Source: Conchocele bisecta
Lineage: Eukaryota; Mollusca; Bivalvia; Lucinida; Thyasiridae
Assembly: GCA_029237695.1 (NCBI GenBank)
Contig: CM055269.1
Location: 30,166,956-30,230,955, forward strand
Direction of reading: 5' to 3'
DNA length: 64,000 nucleotides
The position numbers were made by a program, and so were the translations under genes. This document shows, in pieces, positions 54,965 through 64,000 of the stretch (its first letter is position 1; every line of letters begins with the position of its first letter). The notes beneath the pieces are model-generated. The model was given only the letters and a program-made list of their open reading frames with translations. It had not been told where the DNA came from and did no database searches.

Positions 54965-55189
54965 TCAGGTTTTGCTTTTCTTTCCTCGTTTCCCACTAAA
55001 AGATTTCGCCAAGAGAGATGTGTCAATTTCCTCTGCTTTGAGGCCCTTCACAGAGAACAGTCTCTCCGCCCTCTGTTCCAGGGTTCCCCCACACTTCAGG
55101 CCCCGGCACATCAACTCCGCCTTCAACGTGTCCAAACCCAGGGCCAGTAACTCTGCAAGGCTCCCAGCACTGTCCAAGTTAAACGGTTC
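54965..55189 (-). CDS. SDE2: SDE2 terminal exon: SAP-like domain
   Basis: AG at 55,191-55,190 (TATTTCAG), stop TGA at 54,967-54,965. It encodes [20 protein letters not shown], then [24 protein letters not shown] and a basic KRGKKSKT end. GLKCGGT-ERA-RLFS-GL is the most conserved signature of SDE2 and forms its DNA-binding SAP-type domain. This exon is more GC-rich than its surroundings. Confidence 0.92.
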   Translation of the reverse strand, partial: EPFNLDSAGSLAELLALGLDTLKAELMCRGLKCGGTLEQRAERLFSVKGLKAEEIDTSLLAKSFSGKRGKKSKT

Positions 55190-58100
55190 CTGAAATACAC
55201 AGCAGAAATAGGTTACATCATGTTATGTTACAACATGTTATATTACCTAAACCAAAAAAAAAGAGAAAACATTTGCTGATTGCTACCATAATAAAGCTTT
55301 GTTCACTAATTGGTGATTTAGATGCCTTCTTGTTGTGTCCTTTTATATCATTTGATCCCTATTTAATAAGGAAGATTAGCAATAATACAGTTATAAAAGT
55401 AAAATACACATTGCATTTTAAATCTGGGGGTATAATACTCTTTAGATACAAAACCTATCTGGAGCTCTGCACACTTGCCCCGAGACCAAACATCTAGGTC
55501 AAAGGATTTGACAAGTTGGTAATACAGGTATATTTACATATATGATCAATGTTCTGAACAGTTGCAACCAGTATAGCCCCAGATCAGCCATTGTTTCAGT
55601 CAGTCATCAGTCCGATGAGGGCCTGTATATTAGATTAATCAGCAAGTCATTGAACTACTGACATTTTTAACTCGTACAACGGTGAATTAATATATACATA
55701 TATGTATCCGACAATTTCTAGTTTAAATTTCATTGGAACACATTATTGGACTACCTGTCATTTTCTAGTATATATACATGTACACAGACATATATACATA
55801 TACGTATCCTATTATTTTTGTCATTTACCTGTTTGATACTTGTCTGGTCTATAGCTACAGAACTGCAACTCTCAGCTTCATTCTCCCCCAGTTCATGTTC
55901 CCCAGTTGTCTCTTCCTTCTTTACCTCGCCCTTTACTGCCACTGAATCTTTGCTTTCAATATCAGTTTTTATAGTGCACACAGTACTGTCTGATGTGTCC
56001 GTAGCTGCTTTCTCATGTATGCCACTAGAATCGATAGACTCCTCTCTGTCAGTAGATATACTATCTGTTGGGGTAACAGTGCTATCATCACATCTGGCAT
56101 TCATGGCACTTGTCTCTCCATCTTCATTTACACATTTACAATCAGAGTCCTTTGAAGTGCTTTCAGATTTAATTGATACAGTGGTGTTTTCCATGTCAAC
56201 ATGTGCCACTATATCAGCTGTAGGATCCTCCATCTGTGCAGCCATACTGTCGTTGGTGGAACTGCTATCATCATCCCCGGGAGTCTCTGGTACTATCGTG
56301 TGGTGCTCTGTCGGTGAGCCTTCTCCACCACCACTGTCATCACTGTCCATATCCAGGTCATCAACATCTATCCCAAGCCTGAAACATAACCAAATCATAA
56401 ACATTTAACCCATTTCATGCGGGACAGGTATCAAAATGTTCAACCAATTCTAATTTAATTTTTCTTCACAAAAATATACGTCGTTACCACTCATTTGAAC
56501 CATCTCAATGAGACGGTTCAGATGAGTTGTAATATATACTTTAGAGTATATACAAAGTAAATATTAACATAATTCGTCAGATAAATAGTGAATCTTCAGC
56601 ATGAAATAATGAGTTGAATGAATAAATAAGGATAAGCACTTCTATAAATGTTTTTGACAGTGATAGAGATATAGGAGAGGTCCTTAATGTTGGAGGAAAC
56701 CAGAGTACCCATTTTTGACTTCGGCAACCAACACACCATCAAGCATTGGTGATATTGGTGAGAATCATGCATTCATTCTCAGATTTGTGGCTGTGACCGG
56801 AGAAATTGTCCTCATGGTATTTGCAACCAGTAACCAGTATAGCTCCTGATCAAATATCAAACACGTGCAGCAGCCTGATAACAATCTATAATGTTAGAAG
56901 CAATGGATGGGACATGGCCTAGGGGATATGGCATTGAACTTATTTCCATCTGTGGTCCTGTCTCTATACGACCTTAGCTGTTGCTGGGATGTTAAACCCA
57001 TTCACTTTCCCTTTTGAAAGAAGCACGACCGGTGTTTGAGGGAATGGCGAATAGTGCAGATCCTGATCTACAATTGTGGCAAAACCCATAAGCCCCATCT
57101 CTCCAGTCACAGTCACATATGTGAAGGCTCTAGCTCCTAGTGTGCTAGCAAATATATGCAGCCTGATTAGATAAAGTAAACATACATTTGGACAGGCCGA
57201 AGCTAGTTTCCGTAATATTAGAGAAAGTGGGCAGGGACTCACGTATGCCCCTGGCAGCCGCCTGAATCGACAAATAACAACTTTTAACACAAATATGTAA
57301 AAAAACTTTAACGCAAATTTCTAAGTAATTTGACATTGACCTTGGATATGAAGGCCACATGGTGTAGTATGGAATGAAAATATGGATGATGATAAGGGAA
57401 GTATATGAAGTTTGAAGTCAATCCGACTTACCATTGCAGAGATAATGGGTACCCAAAAACTTGACGCAAATGTTATGGACACAAATATATAAGTAATTTG
57501 ACCTTGACCTTGGACATGAAGGCCGCATGGGTGTAGTATGGAATGAAAATATGGATGGCGATAAGGAAGTATATGACATTTGAAGTCAATCCGACTTACT
57601 GTTTGCAAAGATAATGGGTAACAGAAAACTTTAATGCAAATTTCTAAGTAATTTGACCTTGGACATGAAGGCCGCATGAGTGTGGTATGGAATGAAAATA
57701 TTGATGATGATAAGGAAGTAAATGAAGTTTTAGGTCACTCCGACTTACTGTTATAGAGATAATGGGTACTCAAAAACTTTAACGCGGAAGGACAAACGGA
57801 CGGACGGAATTACGAAAACTACATGTATATACCCCTTGACATACTTCTTATAAGCCCATTCCCCCACTTAAAGCCACCCATATAAAAGCATTACCATTCT
57901 GTTGCCTTCCTCACTTTACTAGTACTGGGACCAGCAAGATCGCACTTCCTCTTCATAGTCTTTTGCTCGCTCCCCGAGTCTTCATATGTCATAGTAGCAG
58001 ATGCACCTGGGATCATTTTCTTCAGGCCTGTAAGGAAACAGGAAAATATTCTAGTTGCTAGTATATGACCCATATACTCATGCTTCATAATAGGATCGAT

Positions 58101-59420
58101 ATTTGGGTTTTACATCTGTTTACCAGCAATGTCATATATTGCAATATACTGTAGCTCGCCCCATACAGGGGGCCGTTTCTAAACTTTGTACGACTAACAT
58201 GTTTGTAAGTGCAAAATTGTGATAGTCTGTAATTATAACATTAACAATGTTTTCTTGTAGCCTATGCTCAATAAATGTAAATACATCAATTGAAATTTCC
58301 AGACGATTCTAAATTTGCGCTTACGAACATTTTAGTCGTACAAAGTTTAGTGAAACGGGCCCTCGGAACATTCAGCACTAAATTACAATGAGGTCATTCA
58401 GCAATAAAGACAGTGCCCTGATCCAGCACCAGGCACCTGTACACCAGATCACTTGGCCCCAGGTGTGAATCATAGTACTATTTAAAATTAATCAATCTTA
58501 ATAAGATGATGTTTTATTCTGCTTGCCACTCGGGTTGGCACGGCTATACTTTCTGCCACCAGTGAACAGATCAAGTGATGGACATCTTGACATGCGGATA
58601 CACTCTTTGCCAACTGACACTTGAATTAGTTATATTTCTGCCACATGCAAACAAATCCGATATTAATTGCAAATTATGCTTGGGGTGGGATAAAAAAAAG
58701 TTCTGTTTGGTCTCAAACGCCATACGACCAATTTCTCCAGTCAAGATGTGACCATATATCGCAGATGTCCGAAGGTACAAAATCGCATGACGTGTCTCAT
58801 TTAAGGCCATATAAAACAGGCAAGTGTACACTGGTAATAACAGATTCTTCAATGCTATCGAGGGGCACTCTAAGACTAGCAGTGTATGGTCCCCAAGAAT
58901 TGTTACAGAATTAATTCACATAGTAACTTGTAGTTGGGTAGACATTAATGAAGACAACACCAGATAATGATCTGAATAATTATTAAACAATTTTATGGTT
59001 AATTTTGTATATATCACAGAGTCTGATATTAGATGTTGATGAGCCGGCCTCACTGTCGCATTAGGAAGATGACACGAATAGAGCAAATGCATGTACAATG
59101 TAGCTGGCAGGATAATTGAATAAATATTGGTAAAGTTTCAGAGAAATCAATTCTGACATAGGGAATAGCAAATAATAAAAGTGGATCTCGTCTATGTGGA
59201 CACCAGTCAGTTCGAACAGCGATGAACACATCATTTCATTACAAAGTTACCTTCTTGGAAAGCATCATCCTGGTTCTCTGCTAGTGTTGACTTCTGTTTA
59301 TCATACTCAGGATCATCGAACTTGTGATTCGGCATGGCCCGCCGCCGTGCTATTCTCTCCTGACGTTTCTCATCTCGCTCCTTCTCCTTGTCTGCCTGCT
59401 TCGATATCCACTCCTTCAAC
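54965..59420 (-). CDS. SDE2: SDE2 (DNA replication/splicing regulator), 3' four exons
   Basis: Minus-strand gene with coding exons 59,420-59,251, 58,027-57,895, 56,378-55,829 and 55,189-54,965 (170, 133, 550 and 225 bp). All are bounded by AG/GT sites, the reading frame joins without a break, and they give about 358 residues. Order of parts: a Lys/Arg/Glu-rich helical segment, a basic stretch, an acidic Ser/Thr-rich disordered region of about 180 residues, and a C-terminal SAP-like domain ending in a basic tail. This is the order in animal SDE2, which is about 450 residues in human. In that family an N-terminal ubiquitin-like domain is cleaved off; the product acts in the nucleus on replication-stress signalling with TIMELESS and in splicing of certain introns. 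The ubiquitin-like exons were not found up to 64,000, so the 5' end is outside or behind a long intron. It is the only clear host gene here. Confidence 0.9.
55829..56378 (-). CDS. SDE2: SDE2 exon: acidic disordered region
   Basis: AG at 56,380-56,379 (TGTTTCAG) and donor GTAAAT from 55,828. After completing a Trp codon it encodes [20 protein letters not shown], corresponding to the W-LGM/I acidic motif of human SDE2, then a Ser/Thr/Asp/Glu-rich tract. IKSE and VKGE fit the SUMO consensus (inference). The opposite strand is also open, which is a by-product of composition. Confidence 0.8.
56405..56560 (-). mobile_element. TTAA-type MITE end inside an SDE2 intron
   Basis: TTAACCCATTTCATGCGGG at 56,405 and a TTTGAACCATCTC-AATGAGACGGTTCA palindrome like the one at 52,510. 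The right end is not clear. It begins 26 bp from the splice acceptor of the acidic exon, so the branch-point zone of that intron lies in or at the element. Confidence 0.6.
56786..57116 (+). mobile_element. MITE family M1 in an SDE2 intron, carrying a SINE
   Basis: TGTGGCTGTGACCGGAGAAA at left, CTCCAGTCACAGTCACA at right. A reversed S3 SINE (56,903-57,018) is inserted with AGAAGCA on both sides (56,896-56,902 and 57,019-57,025). Confidence 0.7.
56903..57018 (+). repeat. SINE-like repeat S3 inside M1
   Basis: ATGGATGGGACATGGCCTAG to CCCATTCACTTTCCCTTTTG. It is the reverse of the 27,958 copy; the 7-bp duplication supports retroposition. Confidence 0.6.
57160..57840 (+). repeat. P5-like tandem element in an SDE2 intron
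   Basis: About three and a half units of 160-165 bp with TTTGACCTTGACCTTGGACA, GAAGGCCGCATGGGTGTAGT and GATAATGGGTA, a GGACGGACGG tail, and ACATGTATATACCCC. Confidence 0.7.
57895..58027 (-). CDS. SDE2: SDE2 exon: basic linker
   Basis: AG at 58,029-58,028 and donor GTAATG from 57,894. Joined to the previous exon it reads [18 protein letters not shown], then KTMKRKCD and KVRKATEW, whose last codon is completed by the next exon. The KRKxD and KVRK clusters are possible nuclear localisation signals. Confidence 0.8.
58168..58366. mobile_element. Palindromic MITE family M6, copy 3, in an SDE2 intron
   Basis: GGGCCGTTTCTAAACTTTGT at left and GTTTAGTGAAACGGGCCC at right. The central dyad is shortened. 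Confidence 0.65.
58367..59250. other. SDE2 intron remainder
   Basis: No further exon was found. A partial SINE S1 block (CAGCACCAGGCACCTG, CAGATCACTTGGCCCC) lies at 58,418-58,460. Confidence 0.4.
59251..59420 (-). CDS. SDE2: SDE2 exon: charged helical segment
   Basis: Starts after ACAG (AG at 59,422-59,421) and ends before GTAACT (from 59,250). It encodes [20 protein letters not shown], then RIARRR and [13 protein letters not shown], matching the family's EW-KQQA-E-E-EK-LERL and P-F--P-Y segment that follows the ubiquitin-like part. It enters with a split codon and leaves after the first base of a Gly codon. Confidence 0.85.
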
Positions 59421-60047
59421 CTGTATTGCAGTACCAAATTACAATGGTTGTAATATAGATAGTGTGTCATCCCAGCTCAGATTGATTGCCGCTTTATGTC
59501 AAACCAACATCAATGTCATATGAAACAAGTCTTGTGACTTTGTACCTATGAAGATGTGCGATATCTCGTGAAAACCATTTACAAAATGTACAGTATTTTG
59601 TGGTAATGTCATTTAAATTTGACGAAATTCTCAGAGCAAATGTACATTTGCTATGAACATTTTGATAACTTTCGACGTCATTGTCATTTAGCTTCTTTAA
59701 ATATTTTTCATGAAAAATCACACATCTTCTTAGGTACAAACTCACATGGCTTGTCTGATATGTGGAGGTGACTGGTGAAATGGGGCTTATAGGATTTGTG
59801 ACCAGTGTAGGCCAAGATCAAACTCTTGTAGCTTGATAATGATCTATATTGCTTGTTAGAAGCACGACAGGTGTTTCATTGATGAAATGGCGAACAGTGC
59901 AAGCCCTGATCAGACTGGATGCGCAGGCTGATCTGGATCTACACTGGTCGCAAAACACAGAAGCCCCATTTCTCCAGTCATAGACTCATACACAGATGTG
60001 AATGTACCTGTATCGGGTGGTTAATGTATTGATTTTGTGGTTGCAAT
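59421..60047 (+). other. Upstream SDE2 intron with an M1 MITE
   Basis: 59,761-59,985 is an M1 copy (GAGGTGACTGGTGAAATGGG to CCATTTCTCCAGTCATAGAC). The preceding 59,480-59,760 is not recognised. Confidence 0.55.
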
Positions 60048-60295
60048 ACAGTGAGAGAAAGTGAAAAGGGGTTTATGAAGTGCCAGCAAAAGCCAAGGTC
60101 ATATAGAGATGGCACCTCGGTTTCCAGTCGGACCCGATATATCTATCAGTGGGATGGAAATACATGTACTATCAAAATGTGGCCATGCCCAGTATGGGGC
60201 AGGGATTGCACTCATTATCTTTGGCATTGTAGTCCACTCGATCAGTTAGCCATCCCTAATGAAGTGAGAGAGTGCCATCCTATATTGATTGGTTG
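60048..60295 (+). repeat. SINE-like repeat S3, longer copy
   Basis: GTGAGAGAAAGTGAAAAGGG, GCCAGCAAAAGCCAAGGTC and CATATAGAGATGG match S3. The tail has GGGCAGGGATTGCACTC and CCACTCGATCAGTTAGCCAT. Confidence 0.5.
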
Positions 60296-60575
60296 ATTAT
60301 GATTTTACAAACGTTCAACAACAAGGTCATATACAGACAGGAATGCATTTGTGTTGTGGAGGAGCACAGATAACTAGGTTGTGAATCCTAGTAAAATTCA
60401 CCGGTATGATATGAATCTTGAAGGATGGATTTATCGATACACATCGAGTTGGAGAATTGAGACATGTATCGAAATTGGTCCAACATATATTCTGTCTTTT
60501 TGTTAGTTGGGGAGAGTGGAACGATGAAGAAATCTAATAGACTGAGCAACACAATTTGCTTTCATTATACGAGGT

Positions 60576-60790
60576 GCAGTCATAACGTTCTGAGACTTTG
60601 CTTATATCTAACGAACCACTTGGTCAAATCGGTTGTGAAATAGGTCATTAGAAAGATGGTTCATTTGTGCACACAGTAACATATCGGTTACATGAAGTAA
60701 ATCACAATCTTTCATAAAGTAGTCATTTATTTGCAGACATCTACGTCAGCACGTAGCAGTTTGACGTCGTCTAACGTTACATAATGATTT
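60576..60790 (+). repeat. Possible mariner-like element end
   Basis: TA followed by CGAGGTGCAGTCATAACGTT and CTGAGACTTTG resembles the inverted ends of some mariner-like elements. No opposite end or transposase is seen. Confidence 0.35.
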
Positions 60791-61136
60791 AATATCATTG
60801 TGTATTATTGTTTTCGAAGCGCTGTCCGCAAGCCAAATAAACGTATTCATCGCACATGCGCCATTTAGCTAAGTAGATTTTTCTTGTGCTGTAACTGTTT
60901 CATTGTCTGTAAGTATTTTCATCCAATGCTTTAATTAATTTCGATAGAGTGCCATTTACATGTACATAGTTGCTATACTCAGCGCATGGTTGGTTACCTT
61001 TTGTTTTTGTATATTATAATCATAAAATGTCATTCAACACTTGATGCTATCCGTCATGGATTAAAAACCTGTACAATTTCAGCATACATGTATAATAGAC
61101 ATCATGTGACAATATATTGCCACGGTATCAGAATGA
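60791..61136. other. Unannotated interval
   Basis: No feature recognised. Confidence 0.3.
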
Positions 61137-62189
61137 AACAAGAAACGAGGCAAAGCCACGAAGGCCAGGTTTTTTCCAAGCATGGACATTTGGATAACAT
61201 AATTATACCCACTTTTTGTAGACTAGATGGCCGTGGCCTGCATGTCGTGCCTTGGGGCGAGGCATGGACACTAAAAAAATAGATATAGTAGATGGAAAAA
61301 CTTTAACGAAAAAACTTTAACAGGACACACGGACGTACGTACGGATGGACGTATGCGAAAATGCTGACGATATCGCGCTTTCCGCAAGCGGGTGCGACAA
61401 TGATGATAAACACCCATGTGAAGTATGAAGGTAATGGGTGAAGCAGTTGCAGAGATATAGTACACAAAAAAACTTTAACAAACAAGAAACGAGGCAAAGC
61501 CACGAAGGCCAGGTTTTTTCCAAGCATAGACACTTGGATAACATAATTACCGGTATACCCACTTTTTGTAAACTAGATGGCCGTGGCCTGCATGTCGCGC
61601 CTTGAGGCGAGGCATGGACACTAAAAAAATAGATATAATAGATGGAAAAACTTTAACGAAAAAAAAACTTTAACCGGACACACGGACGTACGGACGGACA
61701 TATGCCAAAATGCCGACGATATCGCGCTTTACGCAAGCGGGTGAGACAATGATGATAAACACCCATGTGAAGTATCAAGGTAATGGATGAAGCAGTTGCA
61801 GAGATATAGTACACAAAACAACTTTAACAAAAAAATTCAAAGTAATTTGACCTTGACAATGGGCATAGGGGCCGCACGGTTGGGGGTTAGAATGAAAATA
61901 TGGATGATGATAAACACGAAAACTTAACATTGATTGTGGACGCCGCCCGCCGCCCCGCCCGGCTTTCGCCAATCCAATAGCCTGGATTTTTAAAAAAAAA
62001 ACCTGGCTAATAAATTCAAAGTAATTTGACCTTGACATTGCGCACAGGGGCCGCACGGTTGGGGGTTAGAATGAAAATATGGACGATGATAAACACCCAT
62101 GTGAAGTTTCAAGGTAATGGGCGAAGCAGTTGCAGAGATATAGTATAACGAAAAAGTTTTAACCAAAAAACTCTAACCAGACGTACGTT
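61137..62189 (+). repeat. HINE-like family F, two copies in a row
   Basis: Starts AACAAGAAACGAGGCAAAGC at 61,137 and 61,481, GATGGCCGTGGCCTGCATGT, a GGACGTACGTACGG run, and a 3'-type dyad ATCGCGCTTTCCGCAAGCGG. The second copy adds units with TTTGACCTTGACA, GGGGCCGCACGGTTGGGGG and GATGATAAACACCCATGTG. Confidence 0.65.
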
Positions 62190-62822
62190 AAAAAGTTAAC
62201 GTTGAAAATGGCTAAGTCAATTACGTAGAAATAATAGGTGAAGGTAAAAAAAATGGTCACATGTTGGATAGTTGTATGTGGTAGGCACCCCTTGGTTATG
62301 AAGCTGTGAAAGTTTGGTGGTCTTAGGTGGTACAGTACCAAAGAAATGGACTTAAACACGAAAACTTAACATTGTAAACGCGAAAACTTTAACATCGAAA
62401 ATGGCTAAGTCGACTGCGCGGAAAAAATGTGTAAAGTTAAAAAAAAAGTAACATGTTGGATAGTGATATGTGGTGGGCACCCCTTGATTATGAAGCTGTG
62501 AAAGTTTGGTGGTCCTAGGTGGTACAGTACCAAAGAAATGGACTTAAACACGAAAACTTAACATTGAAAACGCGAAAACTTAACATTGAAAATGGCTAAG
62601 TCGACTGCGCGGAAAAAATGGGTCAAGTTAAAAAAAAGTAACATGTTGGATAGTGATACGTGGTGGGCACCCCTTGATTATGAAGCTGTGAAAGTTTGGT
62701 GGTCCTAGGTGGTACAGTACCAAAGAAATGGACTTAAGCATGAAAACTTAACATTGAAAACGCGAAAACTTAACATTGAAAATGGCTAAGTCGACTGCGT
62801 GGAAAAAATGGGTCAAGTTAAA
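62190..62822 (+). repeat. Tandem repeat with ~190-bp units, about 3.3 copies
   Basis: Units share AAAATGGCTAAGTCGACTGC, AACATGTTGGATAGTGATA, GGCACCCCTTGATTATGAAG and GGTGGTCCTAGGTGGTACAG. The last two copies are nearly identical. A family F element interrupts the array at 62,823. Confidence 0.75.
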
Positions 62823-63310
62823 AACAAGAAACGAGGCAAAGCCACGAAGGCCAGGTTTTTTCCAAGCATAGACACTTGGATAACATAATTATACCCACTT
62901 TTTGTAGACTAGATGGCCGTGGCCTGCATGTCGCGCCTTGGGGCGAGGCATGGACACTAAAAAAATAGATATAGTAGATGGAAAAACGTAACCAAAAAAC
63001 TTTAACCGGACACACGGACAAACGGACGGACGTATGCCAAAATGCCGACGATATCGCGCTTTCCGCAAGCAGGTGTGACAATGATGATAAACACCCATGT
63101 GAAGTATCAAGGTATTGGGTGAAACGGTTGCAGAGATATAGTACAGGAAAAAACTTTAACAAAAAAATTCAAAGTAATTTGAACTTGACATAGGGCACAG
63201 GATCGCGCTTTCCGCAAGCAGGTGCGACAATGATGATAAACACCCATGTGAAGTATCAAGGTATTGGGTGAAGCAGTTGCAGAGATATAGTACACGAAAA
63301 AACTTTAACA
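62823..63310 (+). repeat. HINE-like family F, third copy
   Basis: AACAAGAAACGAGGCAAAGC start, followed by two GCGCTTTCCGCAAGCAGG modules and TATCAAGGTATTGGGTGAA units. Confidence 0.65.
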
Positions 63311-64000
63311 AAACAAGAGGGCCATGATGGCCCTAATTCGCTCACCTGACTCCATGAACACCAGAGGAGAATGTGACATTGAGTTCATGTGTTTTAAAAA
63401 AAATTGTGCTATTTTTAGATGGCGGTCATCTTGGATTAAGCGATGACTCTCATTTTACAAAATCTGAAAATGCTTCACCCAGCATCGGCCATGTGGTTCC
63501 TGAGAAAAAGACGTTAACAATCTTGAATAAATGGACCTTTTGGTGGCCATCATGGATGACATAATCATCCGATTCCGACAAATATTGCACCAGAGTGATC
63601 ACCTCATTGATACCTTCAATTTGATATATGACATGACCATATTCAGTCAAAAATAAAATTTGACCCCAATTTGACCCCACGGGCCATGCCCATTTTTGAC
63701 CCCGGGGTCACCATTTTAACAACTTTCAAAGAGCAATGTACATCGATCATTCCTACCAAGTTTCATCGAAATCCGGCTAGCGGTTCATGAGAAGAAGATT
63801 TTTTAAGAATTTATGCTATTTTTAGATGGCGGCCATCTTGGATTAGCGATGACCTCCATTTTAACAAATCTGAAAAGGCTTCACCCATGGACCATAACTT
63901 TTAAGTTTGGCTACCATGGGCCAAGCGGTTCATGTGAAGAAGAATTTTGAAATCTCTAATAAAAGAACGACCTTTTGACCTTTTGGCGGCCATCTTGGAT
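63311..64000 (+). repeat. HINE-like family D, 5' end, runs off the window
   Basis: AACAAGAGGGCCATGATGGC with its GGGCCATGATGGCCC dyad, then CTCACCTGACTCC and units of about 408 bp (ATGGCGGTCATCTTGGATTA at 63,419, ATGGCGGCCATCTTGGATTA at 63,827). The same units are found at 46,086-47,420. Confidence 0.75.

Noticed and set aside
55746..56408. 220-codon plus-strand ORF opposite the SDE2 acidic exon
   Set aside because: Serine/valine-rich shadow of the acidic minus-strand exon; the minus strand has matching splice sites and family similarity.
59494..61136. Missing N-terminal SDE2 exons
   Set aside because: The minus strand was read for a GGKGGFGS-type motif and ubiquitin-like sequence; none was seen, so no exon was called.

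Overview
The window looks like nuclear DNA of a marine or freshwater mollusc, most probably a bivalve. It is AT-rich and has intron-bearing gene pieces. It is packed with mollusc-style non-autonomous elements whose cores are tandem units of about 150-175 bp, followed by an ACGG-type microsatellite and a short 3' hairpin. That is the layout known from bivalve Pearl/CvA elements and from Helentron-associated HINEs. No bacterial operon, origin or CRISPR array is present. Family names below rest on domain and end-structure recognition by eye, not on a database search.

Only one ordinary host gene is recognisable: SDE2 on the minus strand, with four coding exons between 59,420 and 54,965. These carry the charged helical segment, the acidic disordered region and the C-terminal SAP-like domain. 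The N-terminal ubiquitin-like exons are not visible and probably lie beyond 64,000. Its introns and 3' flank are full of transposable elements. One TTAA-bounded element starts 26 bp from a splice acceptor and another starts 49 bp past the stop codon.

Region by region: 1-5 kb holds a Pearl-like element, a frameshifted SWIM/YqaJ-nuclease exon and, in convergent orientation, a THAP zinc-finger exon. 5-8 kb holds a decayed piggyBac transposase and a 156-bp tandem element. 8.4-21 kb is a cluster of SGNH-hydrolase ORFs (two full-length, one broken) with at least four copies of their leader and a tyrosine recombinase pseudogene that has no reverse transcriptase next to it. This stretch also holds two arrays of short dyads and a recurring GGGG-ATAAGGACC motif. 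19-24 kb has two more piggyBac relics. 24-44 kb is dispersed repeats: Pearl/HINE families, TTAA-bounded MITEs, hAT-like MITEs, SINEs with exact target-site duplications, and large foldbacks. Near 44.2 kb is a miniature LTR element whose LTR contains a tRNA-like sequence. 46-49.6 kb is a nested series: HINE, then SINE, then a second SINE, then a 1.24-kb minisatellite grown from the SINE body. 49.6-54.7 kb holds further HINEs, a tRNA-derived SINE and TTAA MITEs. 54.9-59.4 kb is SDE2, and 59.5-64 kb is again HINE/MITE clusters.

Three points may reward follow-up. First, many sequence-distinct tandem-unit families share a TGACCTTGA motif at an equivalent place; its complement TCAAGGTCA matches the extended half-site of FTZ-F1/ERR-type nuclear receptors. 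Second, SGNH hydrolase and tyrosine recombinase modules occur together without a reverse transcriptase. Third, a TRIM-like element has a tRNA-derived LTR. All three need genome-wide checking.
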